DNA of 64,000 bases, taken from DATCMH01 sp036563505. GTDB lineage: Bacteria; Pseudomonadota; Alphaproteobacteria; Rhizobiales; Beijerinckiaceae. Location: positions 67,598 through 131,597 of the forward strand of contig DATCMH010000001.1 of the NCBI GenBank assembly GCA_036563505.1, given 5' to 3'. Under the pieces are notes generated by a model. The model worked only from the letters and a program-made list of their open reading frames with translations. It did not search any database and was not told where the DNA came from. A program made the position numbers and the translations under genes. Shown one piece after another: positions 46,086-55,065 of the stretch (positions are counted from its first letter, which is position 1; every line of letters begins with the position of its first letter).

Positions 46086-46964
46086 ATGACCGAGTTCCTG
46101 CAGCTCGTCCTGGCGGGCCTCGCCACGGGCGCGATCTACGCGCTCGCGGCGATCGGCTTCACCCTCGTCTGGCAGACCTCCCAGACGATCAACTTCGCCC
46201 AGGGCGAGTTCGTCATGCTGCCGGCCATCCTGGTGCTGGCGCTGGTGCGCTTCGCAGGCTGGCCCCTGCCGGCGGCGATCGCCGCCGCCGCGCTCCTCTT
46301 CGTCGTGATTTTCGGGTTCGGCTTCAAGCGGATCGTCGTCGACCCGATGATCCGCCACGGGGTGCTGCCCCTCGCCATCGCCACCATGGCGCTCGCCATC
46401 CTGATGCGCGAGGGTGCCAAGGACGGCTTCTCGGCGGAGGCGCAAGCCTTCCCCTCCCTCGTGCCGACGGGCGCGGTGACCCTCTTCGGCGCCTCCCTCT
46501 CGCTGCGGGATCTCTCGATCCTCGCGGTCGCGTGCCTGGCCGTCCTCGCCCTGCACCTCTTCTTAGGCCATACCCGCACCGGCCGGATGATGCAGGCGAC
46601 CGCGCAGAATCCGGACGTCGCCCGCATTCTCGGCGTTCCGGTCGAGCGGATGATCCTGCTCACCTTCGCGATCAACGCCGCGCTCGCCGTCGTCGCCTCC
46701 CTCCTGGTCTCGCCGATCTACCTCGCCAAGTTCTCGAACGGCGAGACGATCGGCCTCGCCGCCTTCATCGCGGCGATCGTCGGCGGCTTCAACCAGGTGC
46801 GGGGCGCCCTCGTCGGCGGTCTCCTCGTCGGGCTCGTCGACAACCTGTCGGCGGCCTACGTCTCCGCGTCCTATCGCACGGCGGTGCCCCTCGCCCTCTT
46901 GGTCATGGTCATCCTCCTCAAGCCCGAAGGCCTGCTCGGGCGCCGCGAGGAACGGGCCGTATGA
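46086..46964 (+). CDS. ABC importer permease LivH (system 2)
   Basis: 292 residues, about eight helices. LivH signature GAIYALAAIGFTLVWQTSQTINFAQGEF and the ATPase-contact loop HTRTGRMMQATAQNPDVARILG. Its stop overlaps the livM start as ATGA. Confidence 0.93.
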   Translation: MTEFLQLVLAGLATGAIYALAAIGFTLVWQTSQTINFAQGEFVMLPAILVLALVRFAGWPLPAAIAAAALLFVVIFGFGFKRIVVDPMIRHGVLPLAIATMALAILMREGAKDGFSAEAQAFPSLVPTGAVTLFGASLSLRDLSILAVACLAVLALHLFLGHTRTGRMMQATAQNPDVARILGVPVERMILLTFAINAALAVVASLLVSPIYLAKFSNGETIGLAAFIAAIVGGFNQVRGALVGGLLVGLVDNLSAAYVSASYRTAVPLALLVMVILLKPEGLLGRREERAV

Positions 46965-47953
46965 GGCGGCTCGACCTCAACCTCTTCGTCCTCCTGCTCG
47001 GGGCCGCGATCCTGTGGGTCGCGCCCGCCGGCTTCGGCAATTACGGGCTCTACGTGCTCTCGCTCTGGCTCGTGACGGCGGTCGCGGCCATGGGGCTCAA
47101 CCTGACGCTCGGCTATGCCGGCCAGGTGTCCCTCGCCCAGGCGGCCTTCCTGGGGCTCGGCGCCTATGCCACGGCGCTGATGACGGCGAAGCTCGGGCTG
47201 CCCTGGTGGCTGGCCTTTTGCGCCTCGGGGCTCTTGTGCTTCGCGATCGGCATCGGGCTCGGGGTGCCGGCGCTCCGGGTTCAGCACCATTACCTCGCCT
47301 TCGTGACGCTCGCCTTCGCTACCGTCGTCTACCTGGTCGCACGCAACGAGCAGTGGCTCACGGGCGGCGTCTACGGCCTTGCCAACATCCCGCGCCCGGC
47401 CGTGCTCGGCGACAAGCTCAACGGCAACCTGCCGTTCTACCGCTTCGTCCTCGCCGTCGCGCTAGGCTTGGCCCTCGTCCAGTGGTGGATCCTGCGCTCG
47501 CCCTGGGGCCGCGCCTTCCAAGCGCTTCGCGAGAATCCCTTGCGCGCCGCAAGCCTCGGCGTCGATGTCAGGCTCTACACCCTTCTCGCCTTCGCTTTGG
47601 GGGCAGCCTATGGCGGCTTCGCGGGGGCGCTCTACGCGCCGCTCGTCGAGTTCATCGATCCGGCCCCCTTCGCCTTGTCCCAGTCGCTCATGCTGCTCCT
47701 GATGGTGATCGCGGGCGGGGCGGGGTACTTCCTCTCCCCCTTCCTCGGCGCGCTCGTCGGTGTGGCGTTACCTGAATGGCTGCGCTTCACGGGCGGCGCC
47801 TATCTCCTCTTCTTCGCGGGCGCGGTCATGGTGCTCCTTGTGGTCTCGCCGCAGGGCTTGATGGGCCTCGCCGACCGCGCGGTTCAGCTCGTGAGGGAGC
47901 GCCGGCGGCGTCCCGAACCCGCGGCTGCGCCTCAGCCGAGCGAGGTCCGATGA
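46961..47953 (+). CDS. ABC importer permease LivM (system 2)
   Basis: 330 residues, about ten helices. LivM signature LTLGYAGQVSLAQAAFLGLGAYATAL and coupling loop RSPWGRAFQALRENPLRAASLG. ATG 46961 is the overlap start; a longer open frame runs back into livH. The tail is Arg/Pro-rich (RERRRRPEPAAAP). Overlaps livG as ATGA. Confidence 0.93.
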   Translation: MRRLDLNLFVLLLGAAILWVAPAGFGNYGLYVLSLWLVTAVAAMGLNLTLGYAGQVSLAQAAFLGLGAYATALMTAKLGLPWWLAFCASGLLCFAIGIGLGVPALRVQHHYLAFVTLAFATVVYLVARNEQWLTGGVYGLANIPRPAVLGDKLNGNLPFYRFVLAVALGLALVQWWILRSPWGRAFQALRENPLRAASLGVDVRLYTLLAFALGAAYGGFAGALYAPLVEFIDPAPFALSQSLMLLLMVIAGGAGYFLSPFLGALVGVALPEWLRFTGGAYLLFFAGAVMVLLVVSPQGLMGLADRAVQLVRERRRRPEPAAAPQPSEVR

Positions 47954-48693
47954 GTCCCGTGCTCGCGGTCGAGAACCTGACGCGGCGCTTCGGCGGCCTC
48001 ACCGCCGTGGACGACGTCTCGCTCGCCGTCCGGCCAGGCGAGATCCTGGGCGTCATCGGGCCGAATGGCTCGGGCAAGTCGACCTTGTTCAACTGCATCC
48101 TCGGCCAGCTCAAGCCCTCGAGCGGCCGGGTGCGCCTCGATGGTGAGGACGTCACAGGCCTCGCCCCCACCGCCCTCAACCGGCGCGGTGTGAGCCGCAC
48201 CTTCCAGCTTCTCCAGGTTTTTCCGAACCTCACCGTGCGCGAGAACCTCATCCTCGCGGGCCAGGAGCACCGGGGCTCCCTCCTCTCCCGCCTCGCCGGG
48301 CCGCGGGACGCCGGCCTGTCGTCCGAGGCGGAGCGGATGACCGCTTTCTTCCGCCTCTCCCACCTCGCGGACGCCAAGGCGGGGCGCCTCTCCTACGGCC
48401 AGCAAAAACTCCTCGACGCAGCGATGGCCTTCATGGCCGGCCCGCGCCTCGTCCTCCTCGACGAGCCGGCGGGCGGCGTGAACCCTACGATGCTCGGAAC
48501 CTTGCGGGACCGCCTCAAGGCACTCAACGCCGAAGCCGGCGCCACCTTCGTGGTGATCGAGCACAACATGGATTTCGTCATGGCGCTGTGCACCCGCCTC
48601 GTCGTGCTGGCGGAGGGCCGCGTCATCGCCGAGGGCGAGCCGGCGTCCGTGCGCGCCGACAAGGCCGTCATCGACGCCTATCTGGGGCACTGA
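47950..48693 (+). CDS. ABC importer ATP-binding protein LivG (system 2)
   Basis: 247 residues. Walker A GPNGSGKSTLFNCILG, signature LSYGQQKLLDAAMAF (Tyr for Gly, common in LivG), Walker B LVLLDEPAGGVNP and IEHNMDFVM. ATG 47950 is chosen from the ATGA overlap. Separated from livF by 3 bp. Confidence 0.93.
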   Translation: MSPVLAVENLTRRFGGLTAVDDVSLAVRPGEILGVIGPNGSGKSTLFNCILGQLKPSSGRVRLDGEDVTGLAPTALNRRGVSRTFQLLQVFPNLTVRENLILAGQEHRGSLLSRLAGPRDAGLSSEAERMTAFFRLSHLADAKAGRLSYGQQKLLDAAMAFMAGPRLVLLDEPAGGVNPTMLGTLRDRLKALNAEAGATFVVIEHNMDFVMALCTRLVVLAEGRVIAEGEPASVRADKAVIDAYLGH

Positions 48694-48696
48694 GAG

Positions 48697-49431
48697 ATGG
48701 CCTCCCTGCTTGAAGTCGAGGGTCTCGTCGCCGGCTACGGCCGCATGACGATCCTCAACGGAACGAGCTTCTCCGTCCGCCCCGGCACCATCACCACGAT
48801 CGTCGGGCCGAACGGGGCGGGTAAGTCCACCGTGTTCAAGACCCTGTTCGGGCTGCTGCGCCCCCGCGCCGGCCGGGTCACGCTGGAGGGCCGGGACATC
48901 ACCGGCCTCGATCCGCGGCGGCTGCTCCAGGCCGGACTCTGCTACGTGCCGCAGGGACGCAACCTCTTCCCCGAGCTCTCGGTGCGCCACAACCTCGAGA
49001 TCGGCGGCGCGGCGCTCGCCGATGCCGGCAGTTTTCCTGCCCGGATCGAGGCGGCCTTCGACCGCTTCCCGGCCCTGCGCGCCAAGGCGGAGGCGCAAGC
49101 CTCGACCCTGTCGGGCGGGCAGCAGAAGCTTTTGGAGATCGCCCGCGGCCTGTTGCTCGAACCTAGGCTCCTCCTCATCGACGAGCCCTCCATCGGCCTC
49201 TCGCCCCTCATGGTGCAGGAGGTGTTCGGCCTCCTCGACGGGCTGCGCCGGCAGGACGTGACGGTGCTCATGGTGGAACAGAACGCCCGCTCGGCGCTCG
49301 CGCTCTCCGACGACGGCATCGTGCTGGAGGCCGGCCGCACGCGCCTCGCCGGCCCGGCGGCCGCGATCCTCGCCGACCCGCGCATCGGCGAACTGTTTTT
49401 GGGGGGCGGGCTCGCGGAGAGCGCGGCCTGA
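48697..49431 (+). CDS. ABC importer ATP-binding protein LivF (system 2)
   Basis: 244 residues. Walker A GPNGAGKSTVFKTLFG, signature LSGGQQKLLEIARGL, Walker B LLIDEPSIGLSP and VEQNARSAL. Last gene of the operon; a type-B palindromic repeat lies just downstream and could act on the transcript end. Confidence 0.93.
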   Translation: MASLLEVEGLVAGYGRMTILNGTSFSVRPGTITTIVGPNGAGKSTVFKTLFGLLRPRAGRVTLEGRDITGLDPRRLLQAGLCYVPQGRNLFPELSVRHNLEIGGAALADAGSFPARIEAAFDRFPALRAKAEAQASTLSGGQQKLLEIARGLLLEPRLLLIDEPSIGLSPLMVQEVFGLLDGLRRQDVTVLMVEQNARSALALSDDGIVLEAGRTRLAGPAAAILADPRIGELFLGGGLAESAA

Positions 49432-49468
49432 TTAACGTGGGACGCAGGATCGTCGTCCAATCCACCCG

Positions 49469-49581
49469 CCTCATCCTGAGGTGCGAAGGCGAAGCCTGAG
49501 CCTCGAAGGAGGGTTCCAGGACCGGTTACGCCACTGGAGCCCTCCTTCGAGGCCGCGCGAGCGCGGCACCTCAGGATGAGG
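49469..49581. repeat. Palindromic intergenic repeat, type B, copy 1
   Basis: 16-bp perfect inverted ends CCTCATCCTGAGGTGC (49469-49484; itself holding CCTCATCCTGAGG) and 49566-49581, with an inner 13-bp perfect pair CCTCGAAGGAGGG (49501-49513) and 49540-49552. Copy 2 is at 55870-55982. Confidence 0.85.
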
Positions 49582-49620
49582 TGGGTAGGTTGGATCGGGG
49601 CCTACAGCCCGATGTGGCCT

Positions 49621-51024
49621 TCAAGCCCTGGCCGGAACGGGCCGCGTCCGCTGCATCCAGCGCACCAGCATCAGCACCGCCACGACGGCGAGACCCGCGG
49701 CGAGGCCGATCCAGATGCCGTTGCCGGCGAGTTCGGTCTTGAAGCCGAGCAGCACGCCAAGCGGCGCGCCGACGCCCCAATAGCCCAGCAGCGCGTAGAG
49801 CATGGGCACGCGGGTGTCCTGGAGGCCGCGCAGCATGCCAGCGCCGACGGCCTGCGCCGCGTCGGCGAGCTGGAACAGGCCGGCGAGCGCCAGGAAGCCG
49901 ACGGTGAGTTCGACGACAAGGCGGTTCGCAGGGTCGTCGAGGTCAAGGAAGACGCCGATCAACAGGCGCGGGACCAGAACCATCACCGCGGCCATGGCAA
50001 GGGCGAAGACGAGGGAGAGGTTGAACGCCGTCCAGCCGGCGAGCCGCGCCCCGGCGAGGTCTCCCGACCCGCGGGCGAGGCCGACCCGCACCGTCGCCGC
50101 TTGGCCGAGCCCGAGGGGGATCATGAAGGCAAGCGACGCGATCTGGATCGCGATGGAATGGGCGGCCAGGGCCGTGGCGCTGATGAGCCCCATGAGGAGG
50201 GCGGCGGCGTTGAAGATCGTGACCTCGAAGGCGAGCGTCGCGCCGATCGGGGCGCCGAGCGCCCAGAGCCTGCGATAGCGGCTCCAATCGGCGCGCCAGA
50301 AGCGGCCGAAGAGGTGGTAGCGCCTCAGACGCCGGTCGAGGGTGACGACGGCGGCGAGGCCGAGCACCATCGCGAAGGAGGCAAGGCTCGTGGCGATCCC
50401 AGCGCCGACGAGGCCCAGCGCCGGCAGGCCCAGCTTGCCGAACATGAGGACGTAGGCCAGCACGCCGTTGAGCGGCACGGCGGCCGCGCCGACGATCAAG
50501 GCCCAGCCCGGCCGCTCGAGCGCTGCCAAGAAGGAGCGCAGCACGAGGTAGATGAGGAAGGACGGCCCGGCCCAGAGCAGGGCGCGAAGATAGATCCCGG
50601 CGGCCTCGGCGAGCCGCGGCTCCTGCCCCATGGCGAGCAGGAGCGCCTCTCCGAACCACAGGACCGCGCACATCGGCACGGAGATGGTGAGCGCCACCCA
50701 GAAACCCTGGCGCACGGTGCGGCGCACGTCGCGCACGCTGTGCCGACGGTGCCCGATCTCGTGGGCGACGAGGGGTGAGACGGCGTTGACGAGACCGATG
50801 CCGAAGATGAGCACCCCGAAATAGAGGTTCGCCGCGAGCGCCCCGGCAGCGAGCGCATCCGGCCCGATCCGACCCATGAGAACCACGTCGGTGGCGCTGA
50901 AGAGGGTCTGGGCCGCGTTGGTGAGGATCATCGGCCAGGCGAGGAGGGCCGTGGCGCGCAGCTCGTCGAGCCAGGGCCGTGCCCCGGACGCGGCAATGTT
51001 CTCTCCGGTCGCGACCGTCGTCAT
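49621..51024 (-). CDS. MATE-family multidrug efflux transporter
   Basis: 467 residues, 12 helices in two six-helix repeats. MATE blocks are visible: LTNAAQTLFSATDVVLMGRIG at the first repeat and GLGQAATVRVGLARGSGD at the second, with the GLQDTRVPMLYALLGYWGVG region. Sodium- or proton-coupled export of cationic drugs or flavins is typical of the NorM branch. ATG 51024 begins MTTVATGENIAASG; the longer frame has no family similarity. Confidence 0.9.
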   Translation of the reverse strand: MTTVATGENIAASGARPWLDELRATALLAWPMILTNAAQTLFSATDVVLMGRIGPDALAAGALAANLYFGVLIFGIGLVNAVSPLVAHEIGHRRHSVRDVRRTVRQGFWVALTISVPMCAVLWFGEALLLAMGQEPRLAEAAGIYLRALLWAGPSFLIYLVLRSFLAALERPGWALIVGAAAVPLNGVLAYVLMFGKLGLPALGLVGAGIATSLASFAMVLGLAAVVTLDRRLRRYHLFGRFWRADWSRYRRLWALGAPIGATLAFEVTIFNAAALLMGLISATALAAHSIAIQIASLAFMIPLGLGQAATVRVGLARGSGDLAGARLAGWTAFNLSLVFALAMAAVMVLVPRLLIGVFLDLDDPANRLVVELTVGFLALAGLFQLADAAQAVGAGMLRGLQDTRVPMLYALLGYWGVGAPLGVLLGFKTELAGNGIWIGLAAGLAVVAVLMLVRWMQRTRPVPARA

Positions 51025-51157
51025 GGGCCGGGCTTGTAGACGGATGACGTTGGGTGAGCCACCCCGCCGCGGGCATGAGAGCCCTGCGGGGGCGGGGAGC
51101 ATACGAAAAACCCGGCGCCATGGGGCGCCGGGTCCGAAACGGGGACGGGGTCCGGGC

Positions 51158-51376
51158 CTACTCGGCCGGAACGACGCCGCCGCGCCCGTGCGGGGCGGTG
51201 TAGTGGCCGCACCAATCCTGGTTCTTCACCACCGGCCAGAGGCCGTGGGCGTCGGGACCGGGCTGGGAGACCGGGGGGTTGAAGCGACACAAGCCGCCGT
51301 CCTGGATCGTGCGGCCGTCGTTGGCCACGTGGTCGTCGAAGAACACGCAGCTCGCGCAATGAGCGTTGGCGTCCAT
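51158..51376 (-). CDS. Small four-Cys protein, metal-binding type
   Basis: 72 residues: cysteines in HCASCVFFDD (7 and 10), GLCRFNPP (30) and DWCGHYTA (56), with the WPVVKNQDWCGHY pattern. The C-x2-C, then C-x-F-N-P-P, then W-C-G layout recurs in small bacterial and phage proteins that I take to hold a rubredoxin- or HiPIP-like metal site. Function unknown. It has a plausible ribosome-binding site (GGAGTG before the ATG) and sits alone between the MATE gene and an A-type repeat. Confidence 0.7.
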   Translation of the reverse strand: MDANAHCASCVFFDDHVANDGRTIQDGGLCRFNPPVSQPGPDAHGLWPVVKNQDWCGHYTAPHGRGGVVPAE

Positions 51377-51641
51377 GGGATCACTCCTTCCAGATCAGCC
51401 TGAGGCTCGTTCTGGGAGGACAACGCCGCTAGTTTAGAGAAGGTCCAAACTAAGCCGGAGCCTGCGACGCCTCGCCTCGCGGGGTCTTCCCACTGTCATT
51501 CCGGGGCTCGGCGTCAGCCGAGAACCCGGAACCCACGACCGGGTGAGCGGCCGCGAGCAGTTCCCGGCCCGGTCATGGATTCCGGGCTCGCTTGCGGCGC
51601 CCCGGAATGACGGTGACGAGGAATAACGGAAGCTGTTGCTC
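51377..51641. other. Gene-free spacer with type A repeat
   Basis: 265 bp between the small Cys protein and matB. It holds the second type A repeat (51495-51611) and the probable upstream region of the small gene. No coding frame is supported. Confidence 0.7.
51495..51611. repeat. Palindromic intergenic repeat, type A, copy 2
   Basis: Perfect inverted ends GTCATTCCGGGGC (51495-51507) and GCCCCGGAATGAC (51599-51611). The interior is related to copy 1 at 28478, with GAACCCGGAACCCA near the left and GGATTCCGGG near the right. Copies differ in length (96 and 117 bp). Confidence 0.8.
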
Positions 51642-53171
51642 TCAGCCGTACAGCCCCTTGTAGGTCTCCCGCAGCACGTTCTTCTGCACCTTGCCCATGG
51701 TGTTCCGGGGCAGGTCTTCGACGAAGAACACGCGCTTAGGGAGCTTGTACTTGGCGAGCCGCTGCTCGAGCGTCTTGAGCACGTCGGCCTCGGTCAGCTG
51801 CGTCTGCCCGTTGGTGACCACCACCGCCGTCACGCCCTCGCCGAAGTCGGGATGAGAGAGGCCGATGACGGCGCTCTCGACGACGCCCGGCAGGCCGTCG
51901 ATCTCCGTCTCGATCTCCTTCGGGTAGACGTTGTAGCCGCCCGTGATGATGAGGTCCTTGCCTCGGCCCACGATGTGGACGTAGCCCCGGGCATCCACCT
52001 TGCCGAGGTCCCCCGTGATGAAGAAACCGTCGGCCCGGAACTCGGCCGCGGTTTTCTCCGGCATGCGCCAGTAGCCCTGGAACACGTTGGGCCCGCGCAC
52101 CTCAATCATGCCGATCTCGTCCGCCCCGAGCACCGCGCCCGTCTCGGGCTCCGTGACGCGCAACTCCACGCCGGGCAGCGGAAAGCCCACCGTGCCCGCC
52201 ACCCGTTCCCCTTCATAAGGGTTCGAGGTGTTCATGTTGGTCTCGGTCATGCCGTAGCGCTCGAGGATGGCGTGACCGGTCCTCTCCCGCCACTCGCGAT
52301 GCGTCTCGGCGAGCAAGGGGGCCGAGCCCGACACGAAGAGGCGCATATGGGCGCAAGCGGTCTGCGTGAGGCCCGGTTGCTGCAGCAGGCGCGTGTAGAA
52401 GGTCGGCACGCCCATCATCGCCGTGGCCCGCGGCATCGCAGCCAAGATCGCCGCCGGGTCGAGCCGCGGCTGCAGGATCATGGCGGCTCCTGAGAGGAGC
52501 ACCACGTTCGTCGCCACGAACAGGCCGTGGGTGTGGAAGATCGGCAGGGCGTGGATGAGCACGTCGTCGCTCGTGAACCTCCACGTCTCGACGAGCGTCC
52601 GGGCGTTCGAGGCCAGGTTCTCGTGGGAGAGCATGGCGCCCTTGGAGCGGCCCGTCGTGCCCGAGGTGTAGAGGATCGCCGCAAGGTCGTCCGGCCCGCG
52701 CGCGACGTCGTCGAAGGCGGGCGGCGCCGCGAGACCCCGGTCGGCGAGCGTTCCAGCCGAGATGTCGGGCGAGGACCACACCCCTAAGGTCTCGACCCTC
52801 GCGCCGGCTTCCGACGCGACGGGGCGAAGTACCGCCTCCCGTCCCGGGTCGCAGACGAAGAGCGCGGGCTCGGCATCGCCGACGAAGTAGGCGATCTCGG
52901 CCGGCGTATAGGCGGTGTTGAGGGGCAGGAACACGGCCCCCACCCGCAGGCAGGCGAGGTAGAGCATGAGGGCCTCGACGCTCTTCTCCACCTGCACCGC
53001 CACGCGGTCGCCGGGCTTGACTCCAAGGCTCACGAGTGCGTTGGCGAAGCGCCCCGAGACGTCCTCCACGTCCTGGTGCGTGTACACGCGCCTGTCGGGC
53101 AGATGAGCGAAGGGCCGCGCGGGATCGGCCGGACGGCGGGCGCGGACGAGGTCGTAGAGGTGGTTCGACAT
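51642..53171 (-). CDS. matB: Malonyl-CoA synthetase
   Basis: 509 residues, ANL superfamily. Makes malonyl-CoA from malonate, CoA and ATP. ATP loop LYTSGTTGRSKGAML, RYGMTETNMNTSNPYEGER (typical for MatB), DGFFITGDLGKVDARGYVHIVGRGKDLI and the catalytic Lys in NTMGKVQKNVL near the end. ATG 53171 begins MSNHLYDLVRARRP; the longer frame upstream runs into the matA end. Its partner gene matA is 25 bp upstream in the same operon, which supports the assignment over a general acyl-CoA ligase. Confidence 0.88.
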   Translation of the reverse strand: MSNHLYDLVRARRPADPARPFAHLPDRRVYTHQDVEDVSGRFANALVSLGVKPGDRVAVQVEKSVEALMLYLACLRVGAVFLPLNTAYTPAEIAYFVGDAEPALFVCDPGREAVLRPVASEAGARVETLGVWSSPDISAGTLADRGLAAPPAFDDVARGPDDLAAILYTSGTTGRSKGAMLSHENLASNARTLVETWRFTSDDVLIHALPIFHTHGLFVATNVVLLSGAAMILQPRLDPAAILAAMPRATAMMGVPTFYTRLLQQPGLTQTACAHMRLFVSGSAPLLAETHREWRERTGHAILERYGMTETNMNTSNPYEGERVAGTVGFPLPGVELRVTEPETGAVLGADEIGMIEVRGPNVFQGYWRMPEKTAAEFRADGFFITGDLGKVDARGYVHIVGRGKDLIITGGYNVYPKEIETEIDGLPGVVESAVIGLSHPDFGEGVTAVVVTNGQTQLTEADVLKTLEQRLAKYKLPKRVFFVEDLPRNTMGKVQKNVLRETYKGLYG

Positions 53172-53196
53172 CAGAGGCTGGGGCTTGTGAAGGGTG

Positions 53197-54570
53197 TCAG
53201 TCGGCAAGCGCCGGGCTCGGCAGGCCCTGGCTCGGGAAGTCGTGGCGCAGAAGGCGCTGCACGGCGGAGGAGGCGACCACGGTGCCGGTGTCGGCGAAGG
53301 TCTCGTGGTTCCGCTCAACCTGAGCGAGGTCGTAGAGATAGTTCACCATCAGGCCGTGAGACTGCTTCAATCCCTTCGGCGAGAGGTCGCCGAGGTGGTC
53401 GAGGCGCTCGAGCCGGGCGCCGTTGCCGAGGTGGAAGCGGGCCACCGGATCGAGCGGCTTTCCGCCCTTCGTCTTCGCGCGCAGGAAATAGGCTGCGGCA
53501 GCCGCGAGCAGGGGCTTGCGCAGGGCCTCGACCTTGGCCGGCTCCTGCGCCCAGCCCTCCTCGTCGAGGAGGCGCAGCGCCTGGCGATCCTCGGGCGAGA
53601 GCCCGCCCCCGTCTGCGGCGCGGGCCCGGTCGAGCCAGGCGGCGAAGCCCGGCACCGGCGAGAGGGTGACGAACGTCGACAGGCCGGGCAGGTCCTTCTT
53701 CAGCTCCTCGGCCACCTGCTTGATGAGGAAGTTGCCGAAGGAGATGCCGCGCAAGCCCTCCTGGCAGTTCGAGATGGAGTAGAAGACCGCTGTGGTGGCG
53801 TCCTTGGCCGGCAGCGCCTTGCGCTCGGCGGCGAGGAGCGGCGCGATGGCGGCCGGGATCTCACGGGTGAGCGCGACCTCGACGAAGATCAGGGGCTCGT
53901 CGATCAGCGCCGGGTGGAAGAAGGCGTAGCAGCGCCGGTCCGAGGGTTCGGTGCGGCGGCGCAGATCGTCCCAGTCGCGGATGGCGTGGACCGCCTCGTA
54001 GCGGATGATCTTCTCCAGGATGTGGGCCGGCGTCGTCCAGTCGATGCGGCGCACCACGAGGAAGCCGCGGTTGAACCAGGAGGCGAAGAGGTGGCCGAGG
54101 TCCCGGTCGACGGGGGCGAGGTCGGGCCGGTGCGCCATGGCCTTCAGGAGGTCGGCGCGCAGGGTGACGAGGCTCTGGGTTCCGCCTGGCGCGAGGTTAA
54201 GCCGTCGGAACAGCTCCTGCCGCCGCGGCTCGGCGGCCTCGTGCAACCCCTGCGCCGTCACGTCCCCCGGCGCGGCCTGATAGGCCACGAGGGCCGCGTC
54301 GAGCTTAACCTTGTCGGAGCCGAAGCGGTGGCTCAGGGCCTCGTAGAAGGCGATGCGCGGGCCGGAGGTCAGGCCGGCGAAGGCGCTCAGGATCTCGCTC
54401 GCCAGCGCCACGCCGGCCGCCTCGCCGCGGCGAGACAGGAGCTGCTCGGAGAGATCGATCACGGTCGCGGCGCGTTGTGCGCCGGGCGAGCGCGGCTCGC
54501 GCCGCTCGATGAAGCTGCGGCCGCGCTCGGCGATGGTGCCCAAGAGATCGCTGAGGAAAGTGACGTTCAT
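53197..54570 (-). CDS. matA: Malonyl-CoA decarboxylase
   Basis: 457 residues. Converts malonyl-CoA to acetyl-CoA and CO2. The alpha-helical N-terminal part and the GNAT-like C-terminal catalytic part are seen; FFHPALIDEPLIFVEVALT and SISNCQEGLRGISFGNFLIKQVAEEL contain the family-conserved catalytic Ser/His region, with HLGNGARLERL and NYLYDL near the end. ATG 54570 fits family length. With matB it forms a malonate-use operon as in Rhizobium; the matC transporter and matR regulator are not in the window. Confidence 0.92.
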   Translation of the reverse strand: MNVTFLSDLLGTIAERGRSFIERREPRSPGAQRAATVIDLSEQLLSRRGEAAGVALASEILSAFAGLTSGPRIAFYEALSHRFGSDKVKLDAALVAYQAAPGDVTAQGLHEAAEPRRQELFRRLNLAPGGTQSLVTLRADLLKAMAHRPDLAPVDRDLGHLFASWFNRGFLVVRRIDWTTPAHILEKIIRYEAVHAIRDWDDLRRRTEPSDRRCYAFFHPALIDEPLIFVEVALTREIPAAIAPLLAAERKALPAKDATTAVFYSISNCQEGLRGISFGNFLIKQVAEELKKDLPGLSTFVTLSPVPGFAAWLDRARAADGGGLSPEDRQALRLLDEEGWAQEPAKVEALRKPLLAAAAAYFLRAKTKGGKPLDPVARFHLGNGARLERLDHLGDLSPKGLKQSHGLMVNYLYDLAQVERNHETFADTGTVVASSAVQRLLRHDFPSQGLPSPALAD

Positions 54571-54667
54571 CGAGGCGTCCCGCTTCGCGCGAGGGGCACC
54601 ATGGGGGAGCGGGCGGGGGGAGGCAAGGGAAGGAATGGGGGGTGCTGCAGGGAGCGTGTAGACACCC

Positions 54668-54755
54668 TTGTCATGGCCGGGCTTGACCCGGCCATCTCGG
54701 TTCGAGGTCTCGGGTCTTCGCGCCGAGGTTCGCGGGTCGAGCCCGCGAACGACAA
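54668..54755. repeat. Double-hairpin repeat
   Basis: Two hairpins with 9-bp perfect stems: ATGGCCGGG/CCCGGCCAT (54673-54681, 54687-54695) and GTTCGCGGG/CCCGCGAAC (54728-54736, 54742-54750), enclosed by TTGTC and GACAA. The design resembles known dispersed repeats of alphaproteobacterial genomes. Confidence 0.6.
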
Positions 54756-54804
54756 AGGGTGGTTGTCCTGAACCAATCGAGCCTGTGCCCAACACCCCTC
54801 ATCC

Positions 54805-54912
54805 GCCCTTCTTCGGAGGGCACCTTCTCCCGCGGAGGGGAGAAGGTGAAGCGCGCCCAACCCTCTCCCCTCTGCGGGAGAGGGTGGCCGGCAAAGCCGG
54901 CCGCGAGAGGGG
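54805..54912. repeat. Cluster of three to four successive hairpins
   Basis: CACCTTCTCCC/GGGAGAAGGTG (54821-54831, 54838-54848, 11 bp), ACCCTCTCCC/GGGAGAGGGT (54860-54869, 54876-54885, 10 bp) and GGCCGGC/GCCGGCC (54886-54892, 54896-54902, 7 bp) follow one another, after a GCCCTT..AGGGC stem near 54805. Confidence 0.65.
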
Positions 54913-55023
54913 GCGCTGCACCAGCAGCGCTCGGCCGCAAGGCCGCCCCACCGCATCCCTGAGACGCCCGGCCGCACGTGATTGCACGCAGCCCCGAAAC
55001 ACCCCACTTTTCGAGAAGACGCC

Positions 55024-55037
55024 CCTGACACGTCAGG
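55024..55037. promoter_or_regulatory. 14-bp palindrome before the hydrolase gene
   Basis: CCTGAC-AC-GTCAGG at 55024-55037, 28 bp before the ATG at 55066. A possible operator; no promoter boxes are evident around it. Confidence 0.3.
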
Positions 55038-55065
55038 CGCCTTCCCCAAGGACGACCTTCCTTCC

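Larger units (their letters stand above)
54571..55065. other. Gene-free region with several palindromic repeats
   Basis: 495 bp between divergent matA and the hydrolase at 55066. It holds two stem-loop repeat clusters (54668-54755 and 54805-54912) and, near the right end, a small palindrome. No coding frame here looks real. Confidence 0.75.
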
